64,000 bases of DNA from Gymnorhina tibicen (GCA_013399875.1 VXAZ01000373.1:372001-436000); one strand, 5' to 3'; numbered from the stretch's first letter, positions 45,616 to 60,800 are shown. Translations and numbers: made by a program. The notes: generated by a model not told the origin, from the letters alone.

Positions 45616-48600
45616 TGGCTGTTCTAGCTATGATACACCATGACTCTTTCTGAAAACAAAATGACTGGTGGAAAACTGGGGTAACGGCATTAGGCTACAA
45701 GTCCAAACTGTAAATTCTGATCAAGACTCAATCCAAAGACCAGATCTGCAATATAGACACCATAGAAAAGGTATAGTAAGATTGAGAGGGAGAGAGGAAA
45801 TAGACAAACAAGCATATATGCATAAATTATACATGCATAAATTTATATATATATAAAGGCATCTAATCTATAATAACTGTCTAAAAGACCATACTCTCCT
45901 GAAACCTACATATGATGCTGCACTTCTTTCTGAGAACATGAATTCCCAAGTAAGTGGGTGGAAGCTCAGGGACTAGGCTCTGCAGAGCAGTATCTATCTC
46001 TATCACTGCTCCCACTCTCCTAGACAGCACATCAAACACAGCATGTTCTGCAACCACAAAACTTCACCATAACTTTTACCTTCCTGACCCTGGAGTTCAG
46101 AAAACTCAAGGGTTTCCTCAACGATTGCTCTGCCACAATTACCAGAATCCTTGGGTTATATTCTGTCTAATGCCCAAAAAGTTTCACTGTCTTCCCTGGA
46201 CAGGGAAACAGAAAGCAAGTTGTGGTCTTAAGGTTTTTATCATTTATTGCCCAGTTTCTTTGTGTCTTTTAATGCTAAAAAGCCAGTAACAAGTACCCAA
46301 GGGCACTGAAGCCTAGCCATTCTCCCTTTTTGATCTAGGATGAATGAATAATCAAGTGATAAAAAGAGGAAAAATTTAGATTAGGTTATACCTCTTACCC
46401 TGGTCTGCCCACAAACAGGCTGTGGTTTACATCTGGGTATTCCCTGCCCTGTTCAGGCAGAGCATGTGAACAATTTGCTGTAACTAGCTGGTATTTGTAA
46501 TTCAAGCTATATATACAGGTCATCTGGAATGTTATGCTTCTCTTCCCTGATGAATTAACTCCTAGAGGTTGGCTTCTGGTGGGAATACTTATGGTTCTGC
46601 ATTCGTCATCTGTGCTAAACACTCACAGCTTTCCTAAACATCCCTGCCAGTAAACACTCACTGGAGAGCTGGAACACAAAGAAAGAATTTGTTGAAAATG
46701 TCTAATGAGACTTTGAACCAAGGAAAGTCATTTGCTTTATGTTTACGATTAGCACACTGAGTTCCTGACCTGGTCAGACCTTAAGGTGGTACCACAGAGT
46801 AGATGTTAATTTGCAACAAATAATAAATCAAACTGGCCTAGTTTGACTCACCCAAACACCACAAAAAAAGGGCTGCTACTGAGGCTCTTCCCTGGGCAGT
46901 AAGCCAAGAAATCCAGTGCTGTGTCACTTTTATCCATATTCCCCTCTGCATCATCAGTCTGGCTACAATCTTAGTGAAGGTTCTTCCCAAGAAACCTACA
47001 TGAAATCTCAGTATGGAAACATCTGCTGATCAGAAGATGTCCCATGACTCAAGCCACTGCATTCCCCACTCTGTAGCTGTCTGCTTTTCAACTAAATGGA
47101 TTCCCTCTGGAATACAGGGACAGATACCGAGGTTAATAGTGAGACTCATCTCACCTGGCTTTAGCTATTTAAAAGATGTCTGGGTTAAACCAGCTGTTCA
47201 GGCTCCCTCTCTAGTTAGCACAAAGGGCTACCTCTAGGAGCAGATTCAATCCTTGTATTTTAGAAAGCCAGAAAACTGTTCCCATCTCTTTTCCGTAGCC
47301 CTGATCAAGCTTCCCAATGAGACTAGGTCTTGGGTATGGAGATGGCACTCTGTGCAATGACAAAAGTGGCTGATCCATCCAAGAGAACAAGATTGTGAAT
47401 CTCACAAGCTACAAATTCCCAAAGAACAATCAACTTCTCAACAACTACAACAGTTCTAAAAAAAATTAAATACAGAACATCTTTCATGGAGGGAAAACAA
47501 GAAGAAAAAAAGACCCCAAACCCAGCCCAAAAGCCAGGGTGGAAGGAATGGGGGGAAGAAGGGGCAGTAATAAGGAACAGTTTTCTCTAAGACCACACTT
47601 CCAAAAGAAAAATCAGTCATCATATTATTGCAAGCATAAGCGTGCCTTTTATCCATCATTGCTGTAGAGTGATAACACTTTCAGGCTGCTTCCCCTCAGA
47701 GTCCCAAGAGGAAAACAGAGATTTTTGCCAAGTCGCCTGTTGCTACTTTTTATCCTGAGTGTTGCCTTTCATCATTACAGAATGGGAATTCTGCCACTGA
47801 TTTCAAAGACTCTCATGATCATAATTGTAACTTTAGCTTTTTATTAATGTACATGTGTTTAATTTAATTGCTTTGTTTAAAGATAAAAGAAAAAAATGGA
47901 TTTCAAATCTCTCAACTGATTTCACTGCAGATGTTCATATTTCTGTAGTTAAAAATCTTATGCAGCTTTTTCCTCCCCCCACAGGGAAACAGCAATATAA
48001 GAACCACACCTATCTGTGTAATGAAAATAGCTATAAAATGTTTACATTTTCTCCCTTATAATGGAAATTTCACACTGCTCTACTGTTAAACTGATTTCTC
48101 AAGTCCTTATAATCTAATGTTTTAAAGGTAATTTCATGCATATCTATCTGAAGAGGAGGCTAGAAGCTTAATCATCTTTAAAAAACAAGGGGAAAAAATG
48201 ACTTAAGGCCTTAGCAGTGCAGGTATAGATCAGTGCAGTTCTGTCAGTGGCATTGCATTAAGTTACACTTGCATAATTTGTTTCAGAGGCTTAGTCATTC
48301 TGAGGCAACATGTGACAATCCAAAATCAATTTTATAGAACAACATAGCACGTCCAACTTCACATTTACATAGATTGAAAGAAGGTGAGCAGATCATGCTT
48401 ATGAGTACAAAGGAGTATTCAGCTCACGTAGAGATTTCTCTCAACAGCAATCCTCTTCAGACTGGGAGAGGCTACGCACATTACATTCATTGCATTCATT
48501 AAACATTCATTAAAAGTTCTTAACACAGCTCTAAGCTTGGGGTGCTGTGAAGCAGTAAGCATGCTCCCCACCCTGGCTGGTGGCCAAGAGAGCAAGGATC

Positions 48601-49408
48601 GATCTGGAAAAATCCACACCCAGTTTGCCTATGAGAAAAACAGGTGATTTTATTTCCTGTAATTAGCAGATATTTGAAGTACAGACAGAGGAAAGGAAAG
48701 GTGGTATCTTGGTTTTTTTATTTGTTTTTTTTTAATCCTAATTCAGTATTAAGGATCTGAGAACTTTATCTAAAAATCTGTGGTGATCTCAGTGAGTTTA
48801 CACAGTCTAACAACCTTCTCTAATCCCCAAGACTAAGACCTAAAGAATTGGTAACAAATGTTCTTTTAATCACAGCACATCCGTGGGTGGTTTTTTTGTT
48901 AGGGTTTGAGGGATGTGTGTTTGATTTTAATGTGAATAGCTAGCTTTTGCTTTACTCCATTTTTAAACCGGGCCTTCACTTTTTTTATTCAGCTCAAGTC
49001 AGAAATAAATTCATGGTGTTTCCATAACTCTTATCTTGAAGCATTCTCTAATTCATATTTAATGGATTGATCTACTGGACAGAGAAGAACTGCTTCATAC
49101 TTAAATGGTAGCAGCCATGAACATTAACCTGAGCCCAGGCAGAACACGTGAAGGAAGCTTGACAAAGTTCACAACATCTGTAAAAGGGCTTCTGCACACC
49201 TGTTCCTGCTTATAAAAAACACCAGATAGATCTTGTGAGTTTCTTGTTTCTTCCCATCCATGTAGGCTATGACACAGTAGAACGCCTTATTTGGTGTACA
49301 CTAAAATACACTCCTAATGGAACAAATGGGGCCTAAAGAACAGCGTAATCTAATGATTCTAGTCACAGCTGTGCATTTAAAAAATTGTTGGTTTTAATTT
49401 ATTATGTA
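45616..49408. other. Non-coding stretch with AT microsatellites
   Basis: Contains the word ATGCATAAATT twice with period 15 followed by (TA)n at 45818-45857, a CATTCATT-rich patch at 48482-48514, an A/C tract at about 47500-47535 and T/G tracts at about 48711-48736 and 48889-48925. The stretch 47810-47960 is AT-rich and unique-looking. No frame above about 111 codons and no recognisable peptide. Confidence 0.5.
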
Positions 49409-49422
49409 TTTTTTTTTTTTTT
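49409..49422. repeat. Poly-T run of 14
   Basis: An uninterrupted run of T with no attached retroposed body recognised on either side. Confidence 0.9.
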
Positions 49423-52400
49423 ATGTTTCTTACTGCCAGAGTGAGCCAGAGTACAAATAGGATGAAAACAGTACAAAATATAGTTACACCAGAAAAAGAT
49501 GAAGCAGTACCAAGAGAAAAACTGCACATTTTCCATATACTCTATTCTCAATAGTTCAAGGTTGTTGCAAATCATCATAATGACCATCAGACATTTTCAC
49601 ATTATTTTAAGCACATATCAAAGTAGAGCAGGTTTAAGCAACTGGGAGTCAAACAATGTATTATAAGCTCACGTTAAAACTACCTTAAATCAGTGGTCCT
49701 GTAAACTGTTACTTTGATGTTCAAGAATGTAGCCTGAGCCAATTCTGGCCGTATCACTCCATCTGGCTCCTTTGGTTACTGAAAATCATACATTTTATTT
49801 ACCTGTGGACTCCTTAGACTCAGGTGAACCTGTTTATCTATTCTCTCAGACTCTGCTGATCTTCTAAGAAAATTTTACCATCTAGAAGTAATGGAAATAA
49901 GACTTTAATGTCTGAACCAGAAATCATCAATTGTTCTAAAAGCTAATGTTTCAAATATTTCTGATAACAACTATTCTTGTACTAGGACACGACACAGGTG
50001 GCCAGCATATCACCTGGTGCAACACAAGACCTTATTTGTATGGATGCAAAGCACTTTAAAGTGGCAGGAGTACCCCCACTGGCACTGACCTGCCTGTAAT
50101 GACCACAGGCTGGCAAGTGAAACTACTTTTGAAATATGTTATCTTTCACCTCCTCTTTGAACTAAGTTATATTTATCTGTTTTTCTCCAGCATTTGAAAG
50201 AAGATTTGTAGGAAGAAGCCTCCTTTCTCCTTCCTTTTTAATTTAGAGGAAAACTTGGAGAAAATCACTATTCTGTTGGACAGGCACTTTCTTTGAAAAA
50301 GGGGGAGATCACCAAAATTTCCTGGTCACTCCACTGCCCTAAGTACAGCCTGCATTTCAAAGTCGCAAAGCCAGAAGTAACACTAATGGTCTCCAAGTTT
50401 CCACAGCTAAATTTACCCAGATCTTGCACCCTTTCTGGATGCCACTGACTCCAGGTCAGCTGAGGGGAATCCCGTGCTGAGAGTCTTGGGCAGGACTCCC
50501 TCCTGAACAGCATGTCCCAAGCAGGAGGAGAGCATTCAATGCTATGCTGTCTGGGTCTGGGCAGAGGACCCTTTCCCAAGGGTCATCCCTCCTGTTTCTG
50601 ACCTGACACCAGGCACAATCTAAAGGCAAAGAAAACACAGAACATTGGGTTGTTCCTACATGCTCTGTGGGTGCTCTGGAGGGGCTGAAGGAGGTGGAGA
50701 CAAACCAGGTACATCTCACGATTAAGGCTGACTTGGCATCTCCGTTTACAGGGAGAATGATCGAAGAAAGTTAATACAACATACCCTGAAGCCATTATAA
50801 CCTTCTGCACTGGAGAATCTTTTCCCTGTAAAATGGAAAAGGACTTCAAGTCTGCTGTAATCAGAAGTGACAAGAACAGAAACCACTGGGAGTCTATTTT
50901 CATTTCATAGCAGATGCAGCAGTGCTTTTATGTTGTGGTGACTCTAAGTGACATCTCCTGTTCTGATCACAGGCCTCCACTCCTAATAAAGTCATAGCAC
51001 CTTCCCCTAAACATACGTAGTCTCAAAGCAAAAAGGGCATTAGCACAGTATGACTGAAAAGCAGAGAAGTCAGAAGTCATTAATCTAAGTGGTTGTACCT
51101 AAAAGTTTGTTTATATATTCTCTTCCTGGTTCTTCAGCAAGAGAGTTTTGTTGGGAGAATTAGTTTCTGTATTCCAATTCATAATACCTACTTACATATA
51201 AAGAGATCTTACTGTACTTACAGAGCCTGACTCACATCTCTCTACACAAGTAATAATTTTTCTTTATGTTTCTCATTGCCCAAGTAGCCATCATTTAGGT
51301 AACAAAATTATTACAAGAGTTAAAATTATCAGTGTGAGGAAGACTCTAAAAATTATGGACCAGGACAGATAGGATAATTCCTTGAGCCAGCCCTGTTACC
51401 AGGCTTTATTTAATTTCATGGCGATCCCTTTCAATGCAGTCATACAACAGGCGACACCTACAGATGCAAGGTCAGACACTACTCAGATTTTGAATTCTTT
51501 TTGCTCATCAGGCCTTGGGTAAGGTTCACGCTCAGTGATGCAGTTCACTTTTCAGTACTTCTCAGGTAGCTGGGCATGCTATAAGACAACCCCTCTTCCT
51601 GCTAAACACCAGCACATTCTTAGACAATTCGTCATCCTGAAAAGCAGCTGAAACAAATAAACAGTCTGACTGAGAAGCAGAAAATAGTAAACTGATTATG
51701 GGTCAAATAGCAATAGGTGTTTCCGGCTCTCTGCATACTGAAAGTTCTCTACTTACTTGGGGTTTGCCAGCTGCTCTAGAGGAGAAGCTGAGCTCCATCA
51801 TTTATATGTTCTATGCTCTCATGTTAGCCGTTTCGGTTCCATGTGTCTGTGTTTCCACACCTGTAGGACGTGGTGGCAAATCCTCACCATTTTTCCTCAT
51901 GAATTGTTTATATATGTAACAGTAACCTATTACCAACAGCTGATAAGCCCCCATTTATATGTCCCAGGGAGGTCTTTAGCCCAAACGTGTTTCTCCACCA
52001 AAAACTAGAAAGGGGACCTTCCATTGCATGGTGGTACTTCCAAGCTGCAGGACCATCCTGCTACATTAGGTATGCCCTTCCTCACATGGATCACCATTCC
52101 AAGGAACACCGGCTTCTTTCCCTCCTCTGCGTGGGCAGCTAAATGGCACCTGCAAGCCTTGCTGAATGATCTTGCCTTAGAAAGAAGCATTTTGTTGCTT
52201 GGGAGGAGAAGGGGGCTAACTGCTAAGACCAAAATTACCCGCATCTGCTACTGTTATATCCTTTTTCTCCATGATACACAGGAGTTGGGAAGAATTTGAG
52301 GATTCCCTCAGTGAACTGTTCTGAAAAAAACGTGTTATGTTACTTAACATGCTTCCGTGGTCAGGTGTGTTTGGATTAGCTGTACACAGATGGGGAAAAA

Positions 52401-55400
52401 AAGCTGTATGACATTCAGCTGCTATCTTCTATCTGATAGCATAGGATATCAGAGCTCTGCATCTCATAGCCAGTGGCAGTTATTTGTGAAAGAATGTAAG
52501 AACAAGGCAAACATACAGCAACATACACCCTACTTGTTATCCTTCTGGATTTTGGAAATCTGCGGTTTAGAGACCTTGCAAACCCGGGGGCTGCATGTAG
52601 TCTTTTGGGTTAAGTAGCTCCTCATGATCTGAGATACCCCAATCTTTTTTAAGTGAATGACAGAAATACATAAGCATGAAAATGTTGCTAAAACAAATAT
52701 ACCCTCTTCACGCTAGCATGGCTTTGCTGTGGTTGCTTGCTGTGGAAGATAGTGTGAAATAAAGCCTATCTGCTCTGTCTCTTAATTAAGATGAAAGCAG
52801 GAGGGCATGAAGAAGAGGAAGGGATGAGTGATGCCTCTGTTTTCAGATGACTTAATCTAAGACAAGCCAAGAATCTTCAGAATTCAATGGTTAAGGAATA
52901 GAAAAGAAGTAAGCAAAATAAAATTTTCCAAATTACACTGATGTTCATAAGTGAAGCTATTTAAACATCAGACTTAATTCGGCAGTTCAGAAAAGTGGTT
53001 TATTGTACATTGTCTCTGGTTTTAGTTTTCTAAGGCTAAATCATAATTTCTGAGCTCTTGCAAAAAGCAAACCAGTGCCAGCACTGTTTCCAGGTGTCCA
53101 ATTTAACATTCCGATGGCCTTATTCCTTTTATTCAGATTCCCCTGCTGAAAGTTTTGTGCTTCACAGTCCAATCACATCATGGCCACAGGACGCCTCATT
53201 CTGTTTAGTCTGTACCCTGGCAGCCTCCCAAGCCTAACCTTCATAAATCCATGTTTTGGAAAGTACTCCATCGTCTGTGTGACCCAGCCTAGCTTTGCTC
53301 CTGTCTCAGTCTGCACTCCACATCTGTCAGAACAGTTGCTTTGGTCACTTTCTCAACTTTACCCATGGCAGGATCACCTAACCCTCCTCATCTGGCACAC
53401 ACAACCTGCTTGCCTTGACCCTTAACTTGGAAAATCCATGACAAATTAAGTTTATGCTGTCAATTCCATGAAAACCTTTTTGTACACTTCCCCTGCCAGC
53501 CCCTTGTCACTTTCCTCCAAGCACTGATATGCACAATGTCTCTGTGCAACTCATTCTATAAAATCCCTAAATCTACCACTTCCTCTTCCTTCAGGGCTTA
53601 CTCCACAAGGAATGGGAAGGGCAGATGGTAAGATAGGATCTCAGTTAATAATCTGCTGTCATTTTTGTAAGTGTCTGCACGTACATGATGTTCACATCAC
53701 TAGCTCAGGAGAATATAGTCTCATGTCACCACTGATGGATTAAGTCCAAACACATCAAAGAACTTCTGTATCAGAAAAACAACAACTGAGCAGCTCTGGG
53801 ACAACCAGGAACAAAAAGTCAAGCGTAAACTATGCAAGAACTGTGTACAAATTCTCTTGAGAGAAGCGTGAGCAACAGGGACAGTCTTCTAGAGATGATT
53901 AGACAGTTTCTTAAGGTTGATAATTTTTAGACATGCCCGTAAAGCCACTGTTTTGAGAGACCCTGTTCATCAGACACAGTTCCCTTTTTGGTCAGAATGG
54001 ATAACAGAAATGCTTAATTTAACTGAAACCAAGCCTCAGTATAGGCTATGACATTAATACCAGTTTTTACATAGGTGACATACAGTCTCCATGATCAGCA
54101 GAACAAAAAAAGGAAAAAAATCTTCATAAAGAAAGGGCATTAACTTAACTTTACAGTCTCTTAATTTTACTGTCTCTTCAAAATGGCTCAAAAAGAAGAA
54201 ATTTCACACAGACCTGTAGGATTAGAGCAGGAGGTCACAAACAATACAGAAAATGTCTTCAAGATTTGTCCTATAGAGATTTTGGCCTAGTGTTGTTCAG
54301 ATGCTGTAACTGCTCCTATAAGTAAATAAATAGCAAGGACAAGAATTTACACATCAAAAAAAGAACCAAAACCCCGCAAAAAACCTAAACACCACCACCA
54401 ATAACAAAATTATGCCTGTTATTTACAGATTAATCTATGCAAGGTTTCCCTAAGTTCTAAGTAATGATGCAAATCCAAATATATATGATGTAGAAATAAA
54501 TGAGATCACTGGTTTTAAACCTGTAAAGTGGCTTGAAGAGAACAAATTTTATGTGATAGCTAAATGTGATAATAAGTTAGCATAGGAGAAGAAATGTAAA
54601 GCTGCCCTGAAAGAGGGGACAGACTTTGCACTGAAATTACCTTCCAATCGTGCTTCTTGTCCTGCATACAAAAAAACTGAGGCAGGGAGGGAGACATACA
54701 AAAACAGGAGCTAGACATAGAGATCCAAGAGTAGCTGAAAGTGGAAATAAGTCTTGATGTAGAGCTTGGTATTCTTCATTTTGTCAACAAAAATCCTGCC
54801 TCGGGAATCAGGCAAGTTTGATCTTGCTGGGTGTATGGGCAACATCTCTTCTCTGTGCCCGTAAAAAGGTCACCCGCACGCAGCTGAGACGGACTTGTTT
54901 CGCAAACAGAAAAGCTGCCCACCTCTTCCCAGGTAATTTCACCTGGAGTAGCTTAGCAGCAAAGGAGCTGACTTACGTTTTTCCCCTTTTTCACACACGG
55001 TAAATGCCTGACTCCTGCTTTTGGACAGGATGAAATGCAAAGTTGCTAAAATATATAAATAACTAAATAAAGCTGTCCCCATCTCCCACCACCCACCCAT
55101 TCTTGAGGGATGACTGGCTGTTTCATAATCAGGAAATGTGTGAACACTTGGGGGGTGGGGAAGAAACAAGATCTCATGAGGTTGCAAGCCTTTTCCAAAG
55201 GCTTAAATACACTTCAGATAAGAATCTAAAGAGACGGGAGAGTTCCAGACATCTTGAGCTTTACTCTTCACTAGTTTCTGACTCAACTGATTTAGGTGCT
55301 CTCTTCAAAAAGAGGAAGAGAATGCACCCATGTGGACAACTCTGTTCCATTATGTGCCATGTTTCAGCTTGAAAACTATTTATTTTTTGCTGCAAAACAT

Positions 55401-57870
55401 CCCAGTTGGCATTTCCCTGCTTCACAAATCCAATTAAAACAACCCTATAGCAAACTACATTTAAGCGAACTCAACTATGTGGGTTTAGGGTTTTTTTAGT
55501 GTTACTATTTTTCCTCTGAACTGACATTTACTTCTTTCATTATTCCGTGCTCTCAAAATCTTCTTCTACCTCTTTTTACTGAGTCAGACCCTTCTGCCCT
55601 TGCTCCAGCAAAACTTTCCTCCATTCCACCAAGCCCTAGAAGGGCATTGTTACAAACTTTTTCAGAGGTCATTCATTTATATCTCTTTTTGAACAAGCTT
55701 GGGCTATACATTTTTTGCTCACACCCCTTGAGTGCTCACGTGCCAGAGAGTTGTTAGGTACAATCCCCACACCAAAGGCACTAACATGTATGGATGCTCA
55801 ATTCTTCCATTTGCCTCCCACCCTGCAGCCCAAGTAACTCAATAATTAGCATTCTCCTTGCATCATCAAGGAGCAGAAATACTTAGGGGCTATAGCAGCT
55901 GAGAAAAACAGAGCAAATGCAAAAACACAGAAAAAGAGATTTCCCGCAAGAGAACTTGCTCAGGAAGAAATAGCTGGTAACAGAGCAAACCAGTTGGGGG
56001 CCACATGAGATGCATTACCCACCCTTTCTGCCTTACATTCATGCTTGTGCTGTCTAAGATGCTCATTAATCGCAGGATCCTGAGTCTGGCAATTTTAGCT
56101 GATGGGTGAATTGTCGTGAAGTTTCCCGTCAGCTGCTGTTTGCAGTGATTGCGCTGTGAGCTTGACATGCGTTGCATTGTTCAGGCTGGTTTTGTTCTTT
56201 TATTTTGCTTGGGCTGGCTGCCTCCTGGAACCTCTACTCTGCCTACTTCCTGAGGATTAAAGCATGTCTTCTGGGCAAGGAGATGCAGGGACCACCTGCA
56301 GATTCTGTTTATATATCCAGCCTTGTAGCCTGATTGATCTCACAATAGGACTGCATAATGTAAACACTTCATTATTCCACCGAAGGATATGTGCTCTACC
56401 ACCTATGGTCCCTCCAACCAAGAGTCAGTTTTAGATGGTTAAAATTTGTTAAGCCACACCAAAAGAAGCTAAACAAAGGAAAATCCATCCTAGCAACATG
56501 TTTAAGTTTTTAAGTTAGACCAATTAAATGCAATTAAGTTGGAAACTTTAGCCTACCGCTTTATTCCAGGATTTAGCCACCAAGCCCCAGAAGTGCTCAG
56601 GTCTGATGCACTATTTTAGTGCACCTAATAGCAACCAAAACTCAGGTTATCAGCGGGATTTATTCCCACCCTGGGCATAAGACACCCCAAGTTCAGCCTA
56701 GGGAACTTCTTCCTTGGGGGACTGGTGGGAGGCACAGATCCACCTGTAGAGAAATGGGAGCCTGAGAAGTCACTTCTCCTTGGCTGTTTTCAACATGACA
56801 CCTGCTCACTGCATTGCCTCCTACCCTGACACTGCAGAGGGGCGAGGGGAGAAGGCAGGGAGAACACTTTGCTGTTCCTCCCAAAACACAGAAATTAAGA
56901 ACATCGATGTTTTGAAGTATTTCCTACAGGAATTTTGTAGCAGTATTTCCTTTTGCCAGATGAGAAACAGAGAAAAAGAGGCCAATGCCCACATGCAGAT
57001 TTTGGGAGGGCAGTCACAATCTGTACCTGAACCAGCATCAAGCAGCTCTTGCTGCTTCCTTCACTGAAACTTACACCACCTTTCCCCCTTTGCTCAGGAA
57101 CAAACACCTCTTTCTTAGAGCCAAAGGACAAGTCAAGGGCAGAGCCATGGCCATAACGTTGCATCTCCTGAGACTCGGGGTTCGGCTTTTATGAGCATTT
57201 CAACATCATTCTTGTGGTTTACTTCCCTTTGGGAATTGTTTGTTGGTTGTTTTGTTTATTTAACAGCGTTAATTAAAAACTAAAGGCACACCCAGCTAAA
57301 GCAAGGCGCAGTAATCTGAGGAACTGCCCAAGTTCCTCAAGAGGGAGGAGAAGTTTACCCTGAATTTATCTAGGTAGATAGAAATAATAAAAGAACAGAA
57401 AAACACGGAGTACGTCAATGTCTGTAACGCACTCTGCACGTATCTCAGACTGCTCCTGAAAGCATAAACAAAACTGATACAATTTAATTCAGCTTTAAAT
57501 AAAACAGCCCATTTTGATTAGTAAGCAAGGCATGAACACACAGATTGTCAGGGTATCTGCTGAATTGGGCATTCACAGCTTCAGCACACAAAACAAGCAG
57601 GAGGACTTGACTGAGTAACAGACACAAGCAAGGAGTGTAAGCACTTACTAAAGTCATTTAACACACTTGCTTCACAGAACTAGAGCTTAATTGTTCAGCA
57701 AATTACAATAGTTTGGTATTTACACCAAGCACTTTATCAACTGAAATAGGTTTTTTTAAAATTAACTTTTCTGCTCTGGATCACATTGTAGACCTTCAAC
57801 AAGACCTTCTGTGAAACTTCAGAGAGCTTGAGTTTGCCTGAAAAATTGGTGTCATTACCCTGTTGGCTAG
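49423..57870. other. Non-coding stretch, nothing recognised
   Basis: Three overlapping minus-strand frames (50268-50903) and several plus-strand frames of 60-110 codons give no recognisable peptides. A/C and G/T tracts lie at about 54354-54410, 55481-55497 and 57237-57264. No CpG island, RNA gene or repeat family was identified. Confidence 0.5.
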
Positions 57871-60800
57871 TGCTGACCCCCATATTTCATGATGGGCACC
57901 TAAATTTAACTCCCTAAATTCACACAGAGATTAGTAAGTAGGAACAGTTTGAACTCTGACAATTCTCTGAATCCCTGAAATAATCCTAAGAGCATTCCAG
58001 TCCTGAAAGTGGGTTCTGGTCCTTCTAATCTAGACTCCTGAGAAGAAAAATAAAAGAAACTTTAGAATTGGAGGGGAGACAAGCACAGAATTTTTGCAAA
58101 AGAACCTATATATAAGAAGAAAAAAAATTATTTACATTTGATAGGGAACAGATATAGCCAAGAGTTTAAAACTAGCACTAGCATCGGTCCAGGAAGGATT
58201 ACTGCTTACAGGCTTTGATAGATAAAGCAGCTTTTAAAAATGCTCTGGGCTAGAATTTTCTCTGAATTTCTCTTAGCAGACTTCATCCTTGGAGGTTTCT
58301 TTTCATATTCAAAATTGTAGAGTTTACCCTAGCTTTGCCAGCAACTTATTGGAGGAACAGCTTCTTACTGTGCAAATTGTTCCATGATTTTACTTGAGAA
58401 AGTCCTTATACAATGAAAAAGAAAGGAAATTGAAGCTGACTCTAAATCCTTACATACATTGTGCTGCCTCTCCAGCCTTTAAATCAATGGAAGTTAAAAA
58501 GTACTTGAGTCAAGAGTAGGATCAAACCCCTATTTTTTAAAAAACTCGCCAAAAAGTGAAAGCCCAACTTCTTCCCAGCTGACAAGCCTTCACACCTGGC
58601 CAGGCCAGCTCCTGCCATTGCATGCAACTACTCATGCACCCAGTTGTTACTCACCTCTCTTGCTGCAGGAGCAAGCCATTTTCTCCTGAACCTGCCAGCA
58701 CTGTTCAAACACAGAGCCAAGAGCAGCTCTCCTTGAAAACTTCATTACCACCATCCTTACACAACAGAACATGCTTGGTGTTTGAAAAGGTGTCCATGCT
58801 GACCCCAAGGAGGAGAGGTGCTGTGCAGAGGCCTCAGAGAGTTCTGCAGGAGAAGCTGGCTCTCCCCTGCAAACCCAGCAGGACTCAGCAGATGAACATC
58901 ATTAACTCATTTGAGCTCCCCAGGCCTTGAGTTCTTCATCCGCCAGCAGATGGATAAAGGCCTCAGCACCACAGAGGAGACTGACAACACTATGCTTTAT
59001 AGTCTTCCTAACACAACCCAAAATCTCCTGCTCAACAGAAATTCCTCTTAGGGAATAGGTCTGTAGAGCTTAATATAAATTTACTTTTTTTAAGAGTTGC
59101 ATAGCTATAATTCAATTCATCCTGACTAATGTGTCCAAACTTGTTCCTCGTGGTCTTTTCTTATGCCCAATAGCTTTTCTTTTAACCTGCTTTCCCTTTA
59201 AAAACTTTCCCACCATTTCAGGACCTGTCTTGCACTCCCTAAGTAGATAAATTTTGGTTTATGATCTCTCCTAAGTTTGCAGCAGCAGAGAGTAAAAAAA
59301 TATATTTTCCCCATCAGGCAAGGAAATCCTTGCTTATCTCTTTCCCCCCTTTCCCCCAACAGGAAGTGCTGGCAGAGCTGGTCAGCAGAGCTGCTGTTCT
59401 CAGCCCACGTGCAACGCACAGCAGAAACAGCAGTGCTGCCAGGTTGGCAGCCTCCGCTGGAACAGCATCCGTCTTACAACAGGCATCTGGAGAAAGGGCT
59501 GGAAATCCAAATCTGTGGAACATCAGCTTTATTAGAGATGAAGCTAGGCTACAGGTTTGGAATCCAAATCTGAATTTGTTTCCAAATTGAAGAACTGGGG
59601 ACTTGCTTCAATGCTTTGTAGAAACAAAGAGCCATGAGGTTTTGATCTGGAGCAGAAAAGTCAGGCCTGTTCAGAGCCTGGCTTTTGCTTTGGGACCTGT
59701 GCCTAATCACAGCTGGTTATAGACTGATTACTCAGCACCGCTTGTCCAGTTCATTCACATCTGTGCCATTAAGTATACTTGGCATTCTTTAACAGTTATG
59801 TCTGTGATCAGGTAAATCGAAATGTTTTTTTGCTTTTGCACAAAGGAACGGAAGTGTTGGATGGGGAGTTGGGGGGGATCACCCAAACATTTCAGTTTCT
59901 AATTTCTGACATTAACAGAGAGCCACAAGATGTAGGTGTTCTGTGCAAAAGCAGAGATGTTAAGTTACTTGAAGTGAGCTGCTACTGGTATGTACCATGC
60001 AGAGTTTTCCTTTGTCGGTGCTACCGCTTTATAGTGTTCAAAAATAACCCAAACAGGTTAGGTAGTAACCAAGATATTATCTGAGTAAATTTTACCTCAG
60101 GGGATTCATTCAGAGTCAAAAATGTTTTAGTCTGTCTGCACGAATGTGGCTCCAAGGAAGACTTTACAAGCAAACAAGTTGAGCGGCACAAAAAAGCAGG
60201 TAAATGTAGAAAGGGGGGGAAACAAACAGAAAGAATTGCGACACATTTTAGTAGCTATATATTTTAATACCTTAGTACTGATATTTTTCTGTCTTTGCAA
60301 AAAGTAAAAATACATCTGGGCTTTTGTAAAAATGACAGCTTGCTTGTTTTGGTTTTGTAAGAGGCACAGGCAGGTCCAAACAAAAATCCCAGAACCAAAC
60401 ACCTCTTGTGGTAGGAAGACTCAAACTCCCAGAATATAAGCACTCCTTTAATTTGAGTACTTTACAATCCAAATCCTCTTGTGTCTCAGGATTACACTGC
60501 TGGGCATTGTCTGACCATAAACCAATTTAATTTTCTAGGGCACGGATGATATTTCGGTGCTTTTGAGTTGATCTAGAGAATTTTACATCACTTACTTCTT
60601 CCACTGCCAGTTTAATAAGGAAAATAACTTAAGCCAGAGGTGTCTGTGTCCCTTGGTAACCTTGATCTGCATATACAGCCTCTTGTGCTCACAGCAGCCT
60701 GGCTTAAGTTAGACGAGAGACAGTAACTCACTTTCTTCCTGCATTCTGACCCATACCCTTTCCATATCTGCAAATTTTCTTCTCATTTCTTCTCATGCCA

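Noticed and set aside
50268..50903. Three overlapping minus-strand frames resembling a frameshifted gene
   Set aside because: No peptide similarity to any family I know, and the frames overlap instead of joining end to end.
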